Shown here: positions 1-9,394 of the stretch, one piece after another
Layout: every line of letters starts with the position of its first letter
How positions within the stretch are numbered: the first letter of the stretch is position 1
Assembly: GCA_003427395.1 (NCBI GenBank)
Contig: BFEA01000325.1
Coordinates: 448,150 to 472,097 of the forward strand
Direction: 5' to 3'
Source: Chara braunii
Taxonomy: Eukaryota > Streptophyta > Charophyceae > Charales > Characeae
Length of the DNA: 23,948 bases
The notes under the pieces: model-generated
What the model saw: only the letters and a program-made list of their open reading frames with translations
Told to the model about the DNA's origin: nothing
The model's database searches: none
Translations under genes and position numbers: made by a program

Positions 1-399
1 GCCTGCACCACTTGACCACTTGCCTGCACCACTTGACCACTTGCCTGCACCTAACAGGGACTGACTCCGAAAGGCCACTTCTAGAACTCTCTAAGTTGGC
101 CTTTCGGTACTGTAGCAGCTACGACTTTGCCCTTTCAGGTAAGTAGCAGCTACGACCTTGACTCTTCAGGCAGTCTTCAGCTACAACTCCNGAACTGTCT
201 AGACTTCTACCCTACAGGTCTACAGTTCGATTCCAGTCTATCCTGTGCCCTACGACAATCTACCTACCACTGGCGGTTCTACAGGTCGCAGGTTCAACTC
301 TTCGAGTTGACATAGATATTATACACAGGTAAGTTGGGGAACTAGGGATCAAGCCCTGGGATCTGCCTCAGCTACCACGAATTGGTGAATACCGTTTCA
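1..399 (-). mobile_element. LTR fragment of a Ty3/Gypsy chromovirus
   Basis: This stretch matches 22376-22757 in the same orientation with scattered substitutions. The second copy lies directly beside a minus-strand integrase, so both are LTRs read on the minus strand. Both copies end at the same bases (ACCGTTTCA, here at 399), which gives the expected CA terminus on the plus strand. No polypurine tract follows here, so 399 looks like the outer edge of a 5' LTR or of a solo LTR; the rest runs off the left of the window. Inside, a ~34-bp motif beginning TAGCAGCTACGAC is repeated near 113-178, and a ~21-bp CTTGACCACTTGCCTGCAC unit is duplicated at 1-50. Base 191 is ambiguous. Confidence 0.8.
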
Positions 400-936
400 T
401 TGAAGAAGTTTAAGGGGAAAAAAAAAGCCGGTCTCACGCGATGCTCCTGCGCAAGACTCTGGCAGCCTGTGTAGGGAAAGACAGTGGGCCTGCGGTGGGA
501 CTTCTTTTTTTCTCTTTTTTTTCGGGGGGGAGGAGCTGTTGTCGTGGTTCCGCGCCAGCGAGTCGTCGGCCTTTTTTTTTTTTTCATGCCTTGGTTTGGA
601 TGGGCCAGGTGCACATTCGTTTTTTTTCCCTTCCCGCTGCCGTTTCACTGATTCAAACATGTCGGCGATGTCGCTTCATTTCGTTTTGGTCTTTTTTCCG
701 CAGCTCGTAGTTGCTTGTTCGAATACAAAGTACATAGCAGGCCAATTTTGATGGAAAGAAGACATGGAACTGTTAGCGAGCAGGTCACCAGCTTCAATCC
801 ACCGCAAAAGGGAAAAACGTGATCTCAGAGTTGTTTTCTTACATCTTGTTGTGTATATCAACATTTGATGGGTGTACCATTCAGCCACATGGGCTTGGCT
901 CTTTTTTGCTTGGGGGAGGGGGAGGGGGTCGTTTGT
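400..936. other. Unassigned T/G-homopolymer-rich spacer
   Basis: No gene is recognised. The stretch has many short T and G runs (for example around 489-520, 572-584 and 620-628). Bases about 432-505 resemble, at low identity, the reverse complement of about 21530-21605, so a diverged dispersed repeat lies here. The open frames are broken low-complexity shadows. Confidence 0.5.
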
Positions 937-1325
937 ACCACCCAGCCCACATAGCATCGCCCACCTACCCCACACTATACCGGCCAGCGCACATAGTGCC
1001 ATCCAGCCCACATAATATGACCCACCCCATGTAGTCCCACCCAACTCACATGGTATCACCTGGGCCACATAATAACACCCAGCCCACATAGTGCCACCCG
1101 ACCCACTTAGTCTCACCTAGGCCACCTAATACCACCCTGCCCAGTGCCCACATAGCACCACCCAGTCCACATAGGATGACTCGCCCCCCATAGTACTGCC
1201 CAACCCACATCCCTCGTAGCACCACCCGGCCCACACAGTGTGACCCACCTCCATGGTACAACCCAACCCGCATAGTATCATCAAGGCCACAGAGTACCGC
1301 TCAGCCCTCATAGTATCGCCTCGCT
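937..1325. repeat. Degenerate ~20-bp minisatellite
   Basis: About twenty diverged tandem copies of a unit close to CACCCAGCCCACATAGTACC. Individual units vary at several positions but keep CCCACATAGT. The reverse strand reads as a pseudo-protein rich in W, G, Y and V because 20 is not a multiple of three. The array resumes at 1436-1545 after about 110 bp of unrelated T-rich sequence. Confidence 0.8.
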
Positions 1326-1435
1326 GTCGCAAAGGGCGAATTGTGCCTGATGTTGGTCAATGTTCTTGTTTTTTTTTTTCCCATGGTCGTGTCTGTATTC
1401 TTTTTTTTGAGGAGGGGAATGTGTATGTTAGTATT

Positions 1436-1545
1436 AACTTAGTACCATCCAGTCCACATAGTATGACCCGCCCCAAATCGTGCCACTCGATCCAATGCTA
1501 CCATCCAACTCACATAGCATCACCCAGGCCAGATAGTACCATATC
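1436..1545. repeat. Continuation of the ~20-bp minisatellite
   Basis: Five or six more copies of the unit seen at 937-1325, in the same orientation. The intervening 1326-1435 holds T runs and no recognisable unit, so it is probably an insertion into one array. Confidence 0.7.
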
Positions 1546-1574
1546 CATGCCAAGGGTGGTATTGTGCCTAAGTA

Positions 1575-1692
1575 TGTGTGTGTGTGTGTGTGTTTTTGCG
1601 TGCCTTTCTGTGTGTCTAATGACTGTTTGTTAGTACCGTCCAGTTCCATAGATAGATAACACACACACACACACACACGCACACACACACAC
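1575..1692. repeat. TG and AC microsatellites
   Basis: A (TG)n tract lies at 1575-1592 and an (AC)n tract with a few interruptions at 1659-1692. The second tract abuts the sequencing adapter at 1693. Confidence 0.85.
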
Positions 1693-1730
1693 CTGTCTCT
1701 TATACACATCTAGATGTGTATAAGAGACAG
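1693..1730. other. Nextera mate-pair junction adapter (assembly artefact)
   Basis: These 38 bases are two Tn5 mosaic ends joined head to head: CTGTCTCTTATACACATCT followed directly by its perfect reverse complement. This is the circularisation junction of Nextera mate-pair libraries and is synthetic, not genomic. One reading frame across it gives the peptide MCIRDR, typical of such contamination in protein databases. In a mate-pair circle the two sides of this junction are the two ends of a multi-kilobase fragment, so 1-1692 and 1731 onward may be wrongly joined. Confidence 0.97.
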
Positions 1731-2573
1731 GGTGTGGCCACTGAGCCAGGCTCTTGGGTACTCTCAATTTCCCTTTCAACAAGTTCAATTCCCCTTCTGA
1801 TATGATGATCCTAGCATCCTACGCAAGTATTGACGCAAAGCTAAACTTTAAGATAATGCCATCATAAAAACTCGAGAGGAAAAGGAGAAGACAAAGGGAG
1901 ATGAAGAAAAGAAGAGGAAGAAGAAGAAGAGGAATGCAAGATTGACTCAAATTCTCCCCTCCTCCTCTCTACATCATCATCATCATCATCATCATCGTCC
2001 CTCGCAAACTCCTCTTTATTATGAAAATATAACAACAATCACTGAACGAATGAGCAAGCGTCGATGTCCGATAGAGCTCCCTTACTGCCTTGGTGAAGAA
2101 CTCCCATTTTAGGCTTCCTCTCTTCTCTCGAATACACCTTGCTGAGCCAGTAGCTATGGCGGAACATCCTTTCCATGCTCGGATATTCAACGAGACTGCA
2201 ACAGCCTACTATGCATGTCCCTCCCGTGGCCACTGCCACTCTCCACGGATGAAGTCCAAGTCCACTTGGTCCCCTCCAGGGGCCTTCGTGATGCAGCATC
2301 AACCAGGTAGTGATGATGAAGATCCTCCATAGCCACTTCTTTCTCCACGTTTCACCCCCTACTCACCCCCCCTTAACTCCATAGCCTAGTCTGGCCTGCT
2401 CGACCTACTCTCTCCATAGCACTCTCCCTCTCTCCTGCAGCATGACTGCCGGGTTAATGTCTGTCCGCTCATTTATGTTATGCACATGATGGCACATCAA
2501 AGACCAGATAAGGAAGATGAAGAGGTGGAGGAGGAGGAGCAGGAAGAAGAAGAAGAATGCACAGATGCATGTG

Positions 2574-2574
<1 letters not shown>
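1731..2574. other. Unassigned region with simple repeats
   Basis: No gene is recognised. It includes a purine-rich GA/AAG tract at about 1873-1935, a (CAT)n tract at about 1971-1996, and another purine-rich tract at about 2508-2557. The open frame on plus at 2090-2332 has no recognisable domain and no convincing splice context. Confidence 0.5.
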
Positions 2575-2652
<78 letters not shown>

Positions 2653-2653
2653 N

Positions 2654-2690
<37 letters not shown>
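2575..2690. repeat. (CT)n-(TG)n microsatellite followed by a 37-base G run
   Basis: About 60 bases of CT repeat are followed by TG repeat to 2652, one ambiguous base at 2653, then 37 consecutive G at 2654-2690. The N at the switch and the pure G run suggest a sequencing or gap-filling artefact, although a natural G tract cannot be excluded (a 24-base G run also occurs at 6041-6064). Confidence 0.85.
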
Positions 2691-2694
<4 letters not shown>

Positions 2695-3150
2695 CAGTGT
2701 TCTATTTTGGATGAACAGGAGATGTCATTTTATTGGTACATCTTGAGTTCTTCTCGCTCCCCCGTTTGTCTTCTTCTTTTTCTTTCCTCTCCTCTTCATC
2801 CATGATTGATTTTGCTGGGATGTCCTAGTCTGTATGTCTGCCCTGCCTGCGTCATGTTTTAGTATGTGCATCTGCCTACACTGCCCCCGGATTGCATCAC
2901 GAGTGCTTCTATTCCAACTGTGCTTGATTTTGATCTTCAGCTGTGCATCTTTCGACCTTGGCTGTTCTGCATGTCCGATCACTGATCACATGAATGAAGG
3001 AGCTGGGGACTGAGATCCACCATCTGGCTCTGAGTTGGGCACCGAGGACCACCAACTGGTGCCGGGAACTAAGGAACTAACAGCCAGTTGAGAGCTGGGT
3101 GTTGGGAGCCGTGAACGCGAACTGAGTTTTGGGAGAGCTCAGAATAAGCG
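2691..3150. other. Unassigned region with degenerate CTGGGAACTGAG-type repeats
   Basis: No gene is recognised. From about 3000 to 3125 a motif near CTGGGACTGAGATCCACC recurs in degenerate form (GGGCACCGAGGACCACCAAC, and so on). Related copies appear at about 3327-3354 and 3985-4035, next to the inverted-repeat elements, so this is a dispersed or once-tandem family. Confidence 0.45.
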
Positions 3151-3273
3151 CTACCATCTTCTTCCCCCAAATAGAACGTATGCGTCGTACAGTCACTATA
3201 GCTGTCTTTAGGGCAAATTTCAGTCTAGATGCGGCGACAATCACCGTACGTGATATTTAGGGGAAGCCGGTAG
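3151..3273. mobile_element. MITE-like inverted-repeat element, copy 1
   Basis: The left end CTACCATCTTCTTCCCCC and the right end AGGGGAAGCCGGTAG form an imperfect terminal inverted repeat of about 30 bp around 123 bp of non-coding DNA. The same ends occur at 5362-5472, and partly at 3355, 12539 and 21650-21726. No transposase is encoded, so it would be non-autonomous. Reading the outermost TA of each end as a target duplication would suggest a Tc1/mariner or Stowaway-like origin; that class is inference. Confidence 0.65.
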
Positions 3274-3354
3274 CATATGGTGCCAGAATTTTAGGTGCCT
3301 GGAGCTGGGACCATGTGACGATGGGGGCTGGCAACTGAGATCCGCCAAGTGGTG

Positions 3355-3384
3355 CTACCGTCTTCCGCCGAACACAGTGCACCT
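3355..3384. mobile_element. MITE-like terminal repeat, copy 2 left end
   Basis: CTACCGTCTTCCGCCGAAC plus a following GTGCACC matches the outer part of the near-perfect copy at 5362. The matching right-end segment (CAAAATGAGTGTGCATTG and the decayed tail to about 3960) lies about 570 bp away, beyond a GC-rich tandem repeat. The element may have been split by that repeat. Confidence 0.5.
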
Positions 3385-3481
3385 TCTCTATCTCTATACA
3401 TACTAAAGCAAGCAAAGGGTCTGGCGACATGCTCGGTCGCGGGCCCAACGGAAACCGCTTGGGACACAAAACCGAGGCGGG

Positions 3482-3905
3482 GGGGCAGGCCGCAGATGAA
3501 AATTCGAGTGCGGGGTTGAGCGCACGAGGGGCCCACTGGGGTGGTAATTCTGAGGTCCGCGCGCGGGCACGCGCGTAGAGAAAAGTGCACGCGTAGAGGA
3601 AAGTGGGGGCAGGTGCAGTGGGACCGGTGCGGGGTTGAGGCCGAGGCGGAGGAGAGGGCGGCAAAATTGCCCGCGGCTGGCGCGCACGAGGGGCCCACTG
3701 GGGCAAAATTCTGAGGTCCGCGCGCGGGCACGCGCGTAGAGAAAAGTGCACGCGTAGAGAAAAGTGCGGGCAGGTGCGCAGAGAAAAGCTGGCCGCGCGT
3801 GGGTACGCGCTTAGGGAACACGAGGCCAGGCGCGGGTATACGCGCAGGGGATAGCTGGGCGGGCGTAGGAAAGCCGGTCGCGTGCCGCTACGCGCGTACG
3901 CACCC
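3482..3905. repeat. GC-rich tandem repeat, ~162-bp period with short subrepeats
   Basis: The segment starting GCGCACGAGGGGCCCACTGG occurs at 3520 and again at 3682. It is followed both times by a TCTGAGGTCCGCGCGCGGGC block and by several copies of a GCGTAGAGAAAAGTG-type subrepeat. It is extremely CpG-rich against AT-richer neighbours. The 276-codon minus-strand frame across it is a product of the repeat and shows no protein domain. Confidence 0.75.
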
Positions 3906-3926
3906 TGCCTTTTCGGTCCCATACAG

Positions 3927-3960
3927 TCAAAATGAGTGTGCATTGATTGTGTTTGGGACA
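3927..3960. mobile_element. MITE-like right half, decayed copy 2
   Basis: The segment CATACAGTCAAAATGAGTGT and the following bases match the right arm of the element at 5362-5472 (CATATACAGCCAAAATGAGG), but the terminal GGGGAAGACGGTAG is lost. Probably the partner of the end at 3355. Confidence 0.45.
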
Positions 3961-4299
3961 AAACGAGATCTGGGACCTGAGAGCCCCACCATCTGTTGCT
4001 GGCAACTGAGAACGACCAACTGGGACCCAGAACTGGGACACATGTCCGGAACTCGCAAGCACCAGTATGCCCGGGACTCCGGCACATCCCTGTCCAAGGG
4101 ACATTTGTTTTCCCTATTCCGTAGTGCTCCCGGGGACCACGTGATGATCAGAGGTGTTGCATCACTATACCACAAAGCATATCACACTGATTTTTACTAA
4201 TGGAGAGCGGAATCGCGCAGGCGCAGGGCGGTCATTTGTGTTCCTTCCTTCCTCGCTGCAGACTGAACACTGAGCAGAGCATAAAATTTTTGAACATAC

Positions 4300-4694
4300 C
4301 TTTGAAAGGACTCTCTTGAACGACTGGATGTGACTAAGGCTGGATGTAGCGGAGACACTTTCTTGGGCATCGAAGAAGTCCTCGTCGTCAGGATCCTCGT
4401 CATCACTGTCAGACAGAGACAATTGCTTGCGCGTACTCAGCTCGAAGGGCACATCTGCAACATACTCATTCTGAAAGCCTGGTTGTGCCAGAGTCTCATC
4501 AAGCTTTCCCTGACCACTGCCGTCCTTGCCGTCCAAGCTATGGATGGTGCCATTTACATTTACGGCGCTCACACCTTCATTCCCCACAAGCTCAGGAGTA
4601 TACTCAATTGGAAATATATCTGCCCTGCTGGGGCCACCTCTCTCTTCTGAGTCCTCAACACTGAAGTCCCTCAAAGAAAACCACTCCCTGATTC
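4300..4694 (-). CDS. Candidate internal exon of an EDR2/DUF1336-like START protein
   Basis: On the minus strand a polypyrimidine-poor but valid acceptor (CTTTTGCTGCAG) precedes 395 nt of open frame that ends at a good donor (CAAAG then GTATGT). The exon enters with two bases of a split codon and ends in phase 0. It encodes about 131 residues: IREWFSLRDFSVEDSEERG near the start, then a hydrophilic linker with the acidic block SDSDDEDPDDEDFFDAQE, then SHIQSFKRVLSK. Splicing from the exon at 6163-6333 keeps the frame and gives GRIAGIREWFS, which resembles the end of the START domain in plant EDR2-type proteins (lipid-binding START followed by DUF1336). An acidic linker after START fits, but no DUF1336 exon is visible downstream. 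Family assignment is from remembered pattern only. Confidence 0.55.
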
Positions 4695-5098
4695 CTGCAG
4701 CAAAAGTGACCCATCCATTGGCATGCAGACCCAGTTATGCAAAAAATCAAAATGACTGGGTTCGCAACTGAACTGAAATGGTTTGAACTCCGCTGGACCC
4801 GATTTCCAGCAGGTGTAGCTCCCCACCGATGGGGGACGCAGCCGTCAAATAGAAGGCCTCCATCCTGTCGGTTCTTTTACCAACGCGGACCGCAGATCTT
4901 CCGGGGATATTTCCCTAAGAAAAAGAAAAGGAAAAAAACTTAAAAAAGGAAAAAAAAAATTAAAAAGGAAAAAAAAAGGAATGGTTCAAACTCCAAATCA
5001 ATGAAATAAGCAAACAATTGGAGAAATTGAGGGCAAAATTGTGAGTCCTATCTGATGTTACAAACTGATTCATGGGCTATCTCACGTTCCGGAGTTCC

Positions 5099-5199
5099 CA
5101 CAAAAAATTCTTACAAAATTTCTCACAAAATTTCTCACAAAATTTCTCACAAAATTTCTCACAAAATTTCTCACAAAATTTCCCACAAAATTTCTCACA
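5099..5199. repeat. 12-bp tandem repeat
   Basis: About eight nearly identical copies of ACAAAATTTCTC in a row, with the first and last units diverged. On the plus strand it reads as a repeated K-I-S-H pseudo-peptide. It lies in the putative intron between the two minus-strand exons. Confidence 0.9.
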
Positions 5200-5361
5200 G
5201 GCTACTTCCTACCTCTGCATGTGACGCATCAAAACATCATTAGTGATGTGGCAAGGTGGATGAACACAAAACGAGCTGTCCCATTTCCGGAACGAGAATA
5301 ATACAGTGAATCCTTGAGACTCGAGCCAGGACTTGGGAATTCATTCAGCACTTGTAGCCCA

Positions 5362-5472
5362 CTACCGTCTTCCCCTGAACATAACGCACCCTAAAAATGA
5401 CCGTATACAAGCTATATTTCCGGCCATATACAGCCAAAATGAGGGTGCGCTGTGTTCGGGGGAAGACGGTAG
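5362..5472. mobile_element. MITE-like inverted-repeat element, copy 3 (best preserved)
   Basis: A 111-bp near-palindrome. The left arm starts CTACCGTCTTCCCCTGAAC, the right arm ends GTTCGGGGGAAGACGGTAG, and pairing extends about 45 bp inward with a handful of mismatches. It has no coding capacity and could fold into a long hairpin. It sits in the putative intron of the minus-strand host gene. Confidence 0.75.
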
Positions 5473-5609
5473 GCTGCTGGGGACTGGCGCTGGCTAGTAG
5501 TGCTATGGCGAGCAGCGAGGAGTCCTGAGCATTAGAGAGTGGAGCAGATCTGACAAGAGGTGGTCTGTGGGGAGCAGGGGAGAGAGGGCTGGCAGCGATA
5601 ACTGCCCTG

Positions 5610-5868
5610 GTACTTTTAAATCTTTGGCATCACAATTCCACAGTGTTGGTGCCATATGCGCTACAACCACAGCGACTCGATTGCCCCAATAAGTGATTAA
5701 ACATCTCAAACTTTTCTCACCTCCCAAGCCCCCCATAAGTACTTTTAAGTCTTTGTTTCATGTTGGCACCATTCCACAGTGTTGGTGCCATATGTGCTAC
5801 AACCACAGCGACTCGATTGCCCCAATGAGTACTTTTAAGTCTTTGTTTCATGTTGGCACCATTGCACA
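5610..5868. repeat. Partial tandem duplication, ~90-bp unit
   Basis: A block running from GTACTTTTAAGTCTTTG to GACTCGATTGCCCCAATGAG occurs at about 5610-5694 and 5738-5829, and its first ~39 bases occur again at 5830-5868. Copies share GTTGGTGCCATATG and CTACAACCACAGCGACTCG. The first copy differs internally and is separated from the second by ~43 bp of unrelated sequence. No protein is implied. Confidence 0.75.
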
Positions 5869-6008
5869 CTGGCAATGAACCTGGCCTCACATGGGCCCAA
5901 GAGCCATATAAAATGCTGAGGCTTTCAGGCTTTAGCCATGCCATTAACTTGCCTGACTGAATGCCGTCACATGCTTGCATCACATGGCTAGCGAGTTGTG
6001 AGTCCTGG

Positions 6009-6130
6009 AAAGAAAGGGAGGGGTGAAAAGAGCGGAAAGAGGGGGGGGGGGGGGGGGGGGGGGGTTGAATAGAGAGGAAAAGGAGGGGTGAAAAGAGGGG
6101 AAAGGGAGGGGTAAAAAGAGAGCAAAGGGA
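6009..6130. repeat. Purine-rich repeat with a 24-base G run
   Basis: Repeated GGGAGGGGTGAAAAGAG-like units surround a run of 24 G at 6041-6064. On the minus strand this would be a pyrimidine tract just downstream of the donor at 6162. Confidence 0.8.
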
Positions 6131-6162
6131 GGAGTGGCTCATATAATCCATCCATTGCTTAC

Positions 6163-6333
6163 CTGCAATCCTTCCCAACAGCAAAAGTCGCAGCTTCTTC
6201 TGATACTTCTCATCTTTAGGTCCGAGCCAACGAGGCCACTTGCTTGCATCGATCTCAAGAACATGTTGAACCGCTGATCGTGGTGTCTTCGTGCCAGGTC
6301 GCACACTGAGCGGTGAAATGACAAACCCCCCAC
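6163..6333 (-). CDS. Candidate START-domain exon, EDR2/DUF1336-like host gene
   Basis: A 171-nt phase 1-1 exon on the minus strand. The acceptor is GACAAGCAG and the donor is a consensus CAG then GTAAGC. The translation includes GGFVISPLSVRPG, SAVQHVLEIDASKWPRWLG and KLRLLLLGRIAG. This order (GGFVISPL, a QHVLEID strand, a long C-terminal helix leading to AGIREWFS) resembles the end of START domains in plant EDR2-type proteins, which bind lipids at membranes. The unspliced upstream frame hits a stop (TGA) just before the acceptor, consistent with an intron. A second possible acceptor (CCGCTCAG at 6306) would drop GGFVISPLS. No upstream exon was found, and the LINE at 7433 may lie in the next intron. 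Confidence 0.55.
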
Positions 6334-6639
6334 CTGCTTGTCAACAACCCAAGAATCATCATTCCAGAGGGCACGTCGTACCAATCATGAGCAAAAGAAG
6401 AAACTTGGTGAAGACCAAAAGGGCAACGAAAAACAAAACTTTGATACCTCAAGCGTTGACATGAACTCAGGACATCAAAGGATGAATGAAATAAGTGTAG
6501 TCCACGCTACCATGGCATAAATTATCACGGTTAACCACCTGGAGGTGAAGCTTGGGCCAGAACAGGCTGGTAAGTCATCAGGTGAGGTGAAAGCTCAGGG
6601 CCTGGGACTTACTCTTAATCTCCACCCTGGTTATTCCTG
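6334..6639. other. Unassigned region, probably intronic
   Basis: No domain-bearing open frame on either strand. If the minus-strand host gene is real this is intron sequence upstream of its exon. Confidence 0.4.
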
Positions 6640-7210
6640 GGCGTCTTGGGCACGCTGGGTGTTCTGCAGACTGGTAGAAGACCTCTGCAGGAGAGAAGCA
6701 AGCAGGGCAAGAATAACAACGACAACAGAAGCGTGAGCGAAAATAGCAACAAGCAGGGCAAAAATAACGACGACAACGGCAGTGCCAACGACAATAGCAA
6801 CAAGCAGCACAAAAATAGCAACAACGACAACAGCAGCGCCAATGACAATAGCAACAGCAAAAGCAACAACGATAACGATGGCAGTAGCAACAGCAGCAGC
6901 AACGACAACAGCAATAGCCATAGACCAACGACAACAACAGTGGCGGCAATAGCAACAACAGCAGCAATGACAACAGTAAACATTGCAGCAAACAGCAATG
7001 ACAACAGTAAACATTGCAGCAGTAAAGGCAATAACGGACAGAACATCAATAACAACAGCCCCCCACCTGTTGCACGAAGAGGAGCGATGACAGGAAAAGA
7101 AACACCAACACCAACACCACCACCAACACCAACACCACCACGACCACAAACCCCACCACCACCACTACCAACACCAACAGGACCACAACAACAGCAGCCA
7201 CCATAACAGC
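6640..7210 (+). repeat. AAC/AGC- and ACC-rich low-complexity tract
   Basis: The plus strand is open from 6646 to 7206, encoding a 186-residue chain made almost only of N, S, D, K and G, then of T and P as the DNA changes from CAACAGCAA-type to CACCAACAC-type repeats near 7100. Two copies of ACAACAGTAAACATTGCAGC occur at about 6969 and 7003. No folded domain or convincing gene start is seen, so I read it as interrupted trinucleotide repeat rather than a gene. Confidence 0.6.
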
Positions 7211-7416
7211 AGAACCAGAAGAATAGCAACTCGTCAATAAGAACAAAGGCGGCAAAAGGAGCGAGCAGGAGGCATCAATTATGCAAGTGAGTCGGGGCGA
7301 ATCCACAACCACCTCCATCTACTTCCTCAATCTCTTCACCTCCCTCCCTTCCGTGTTGCTCTCCTAGACAACGTTCGAAAGTCACCAGGTGCTGGTTTAA
7401 CCAGACTTTCTAATAG
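7211..7416. other. Left flank of the LINE insertion
   Basis: About 200 bp without a recognised gene. It is the target DNA immediately left of the LINE duplication at 7417. Confidence 0.5.
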
Positions 7417-7432
7417 CCAAAGAGTGTTCTTT
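7417..7432. repeat. LINE target-site duplication, left copy
   Basis: CCAAAGAGTGTTCTTT, identical to 10269-10284. It is followed by a short T run, the complement of the LINE A tail. Confidence 0.9.
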
Positions 7433-7959
7433 TTTTTAAAACAGGGCCTTATGGACCTGGCTCCTTCTATTCGGGGAGCGTCAGTCCGGTTCCTATTCCA
7501 CCGGCAAGTCAAAATAAATTACAACATTAACAATCACACACGCTTTCTTCCGTCAGGCCGAAGGACCCCTGAGCAGCATTGATTGCTCCACCACGGGAGG
7601 ATTGACTGTCAGCTTGCCTTGTCCCACTCTTTCCTCTCAGATCCGGAATCCAGAACTGTCAGATACAGCAATGTACCCTAGAAAGATCACACCTGTTGGC
7701 CTTACCCAACCTGGTCCTTCCCATACGCCACTTCGCCCCCCTTTTGGAAGGCCAACAGTTAACACTGAAGCCTACNCCCTCAGTCTGCAATCTTATCGTC
7801 AGAATCATCAAAATTGGGTCTTGGCAGGTGCTAGTAGGCTTCCGAATCTCTGAGATAGGATCCTCNTTGGCGACCCCCGTAGGTGCTCCAGAGTTGTCAG
7901 ACTTGTCCTCATTTTCCACGTCGTCTGTATCCCCTGGGTTATGTTTAACCTCTTGCAGC

Positions 7960-9171
7960 CTAGGAAGTGCTTAAGCCTTCCAGCGACGTCTGATGTTGGG
8001 AACCCCTTCCTGGATTGGAGTTATGCCATTCTTTCCAGCATACCAGGTCCTGTTGCAGTTCTCCAATCTTGCCATCAACCAGCCAGCTCCTGTAGAATCT
8101 CTGCCTCTCCTTGTTCCGCTGTTCTTCGTCTTCGGACCAGGCTCGCTTGATCTTCCGCCATCTGCACAGGATCTCGGCTTGAATCATTGTTCTAGTTTCT
8201 ATCCACACTTTCTCCCGTGGGTTGGAGAGTCCTTCAATTGTTCGACTGCGTCTCTCCTTCCATATGACCCATAGGGTCACCTTTCTGATGAGTTCAAACC
8301 AGGTCCTTTCAGCTTTCCGAGCCTGATCAGGGATGTTAGTCAAGAGGAGCAGTTGAATGGGTTGTTTGGGGAAGGGAGATGAAAAGAGGGAATCCCAGAG
8401 TGAAGACGCTCTCGCCCAGTATTCGGTTGCTTCTTTACAGAGGACTAGGCAGTGGACTATATCTTCTACCGAGCCTTCAGTNCAGACTGNNCATAATTCT
8501 GAACTGTCTGGGTCTGTGGTTTTCCGTCTAATGTGTAGCCATTGATTCACNNGCAGGGNTGCGTANNNAATCAGCCATTGCAAGCTTCTGATCTTNATTG
8601 GTNTGATGCGTTTNAATTTTTCCCAATGTAANCGTGTGATTTTGTCTGCTTCTTGNCCCACGAGGTTCCGCCATCTGTTTTTNATGATTGGNTCTGGGTT
8701 TTTNGTCTTCAGAGACAGTCTGTACCCGAGTTTAACTGAGTAGTCCTGGATCGGGANTTTTNATTTGAANTTGCTGGTGGNATTTGNCTTCCAGGCCCAC
8801 TCCGCTGGGTCGAANTCCAGGGATCGGATTGCCGNATCTGGTCTGAAAATTTCCTTTGGCCATGAGCCTAGGACCCTTACTTTTCTTAGGAGGAAAGAGT
8901 CCAATATAGCTGATTCTACNTTGTCGTTGAAAATAGCTGGCCTGTCCATCTTGGTGAAGGAGANCGGGAAGGAGAGAAAGCTGGCTCTAGTATGTGAGCC
9001 TTGCTGCATGTGAGAGAATTGATAGGCTCTAGTAGGGGATGTGTCTTGAATCAAAAGACCCCATTCGCCCGGTCTCCAGGACTCATCTTTTACCAGGATA
9101 TCGTTCCATTCTTGAGGAATACGATTGAGTATGTATTGGAGATTGGTCTCTCGTTTGTGGCAACCTTTCAA
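7960..9171 (-). pseudogene. LINE ORF2 C-terminal part with zf-RVT zinc-binding domain
   Basis: About 400 residues of the region after the polymerase domain. It includes the linker NRIPQEWNDILVKDESW, a W-rich segment interrupted by ambiguous bases, and a zinc-binding block (HIRRKTTDPDSSEL, then EDIVHCLVLCKEATEYW) typical of zf-RVT at the end of plant LINE ORF2. A hydrophilic tail ends at a stop at 7960. The reading frame differs from both upstream pieces: the minus strand is open in a third frame from about 9398 to 9180 (including NEWLTNEANNPLFLEQRW). At least two frameshifts therefore separate this from the reverse transcriptase. Not functional as assembled; ambiguous bases mean some breaks could be consensus errors. 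Confidence 0.8.
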
Positions 9172-9394
9172 TCGGGCAAGCTTCTTGTTCTGTTGTCCAG
9201 TCTTTTCTGTCCTCCATCCACAAGTGGTCTACTTTCCAAATACTGTTCTTGATCCACGAAAGCCATCTCTGTTCTAGGAAAAGAGGGTTGTTGGCTTCGT
9301 TTGTCAGCCATTCATTTCCGAAGAGCGGTTGTCTTAGTACTTCGTCTTTAGATTTAGGTTTGTTTATCTTGTTAGGGATTATTTTCCTCCATGA

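Noticed and set aside
937-1332. Protein-coding frames on minus rich in W, G, Y and V
   Set aside because: They are translations of the 20-bp minisatellite in shifting frames.
3257-4087. 276-codon open frame on minus, rich in R, P, S and A
   Set aside because: It lies over a GC-rich tandem repeat; the protein is itself repetitive and changes register with the repeat, with no domain.
5099-5199. CRISPR-like array of short repeats
   Set aside because: The 12-bp units are directly adjacent with no spacers; this is a simple tandem repeat in a eukaryotic context.
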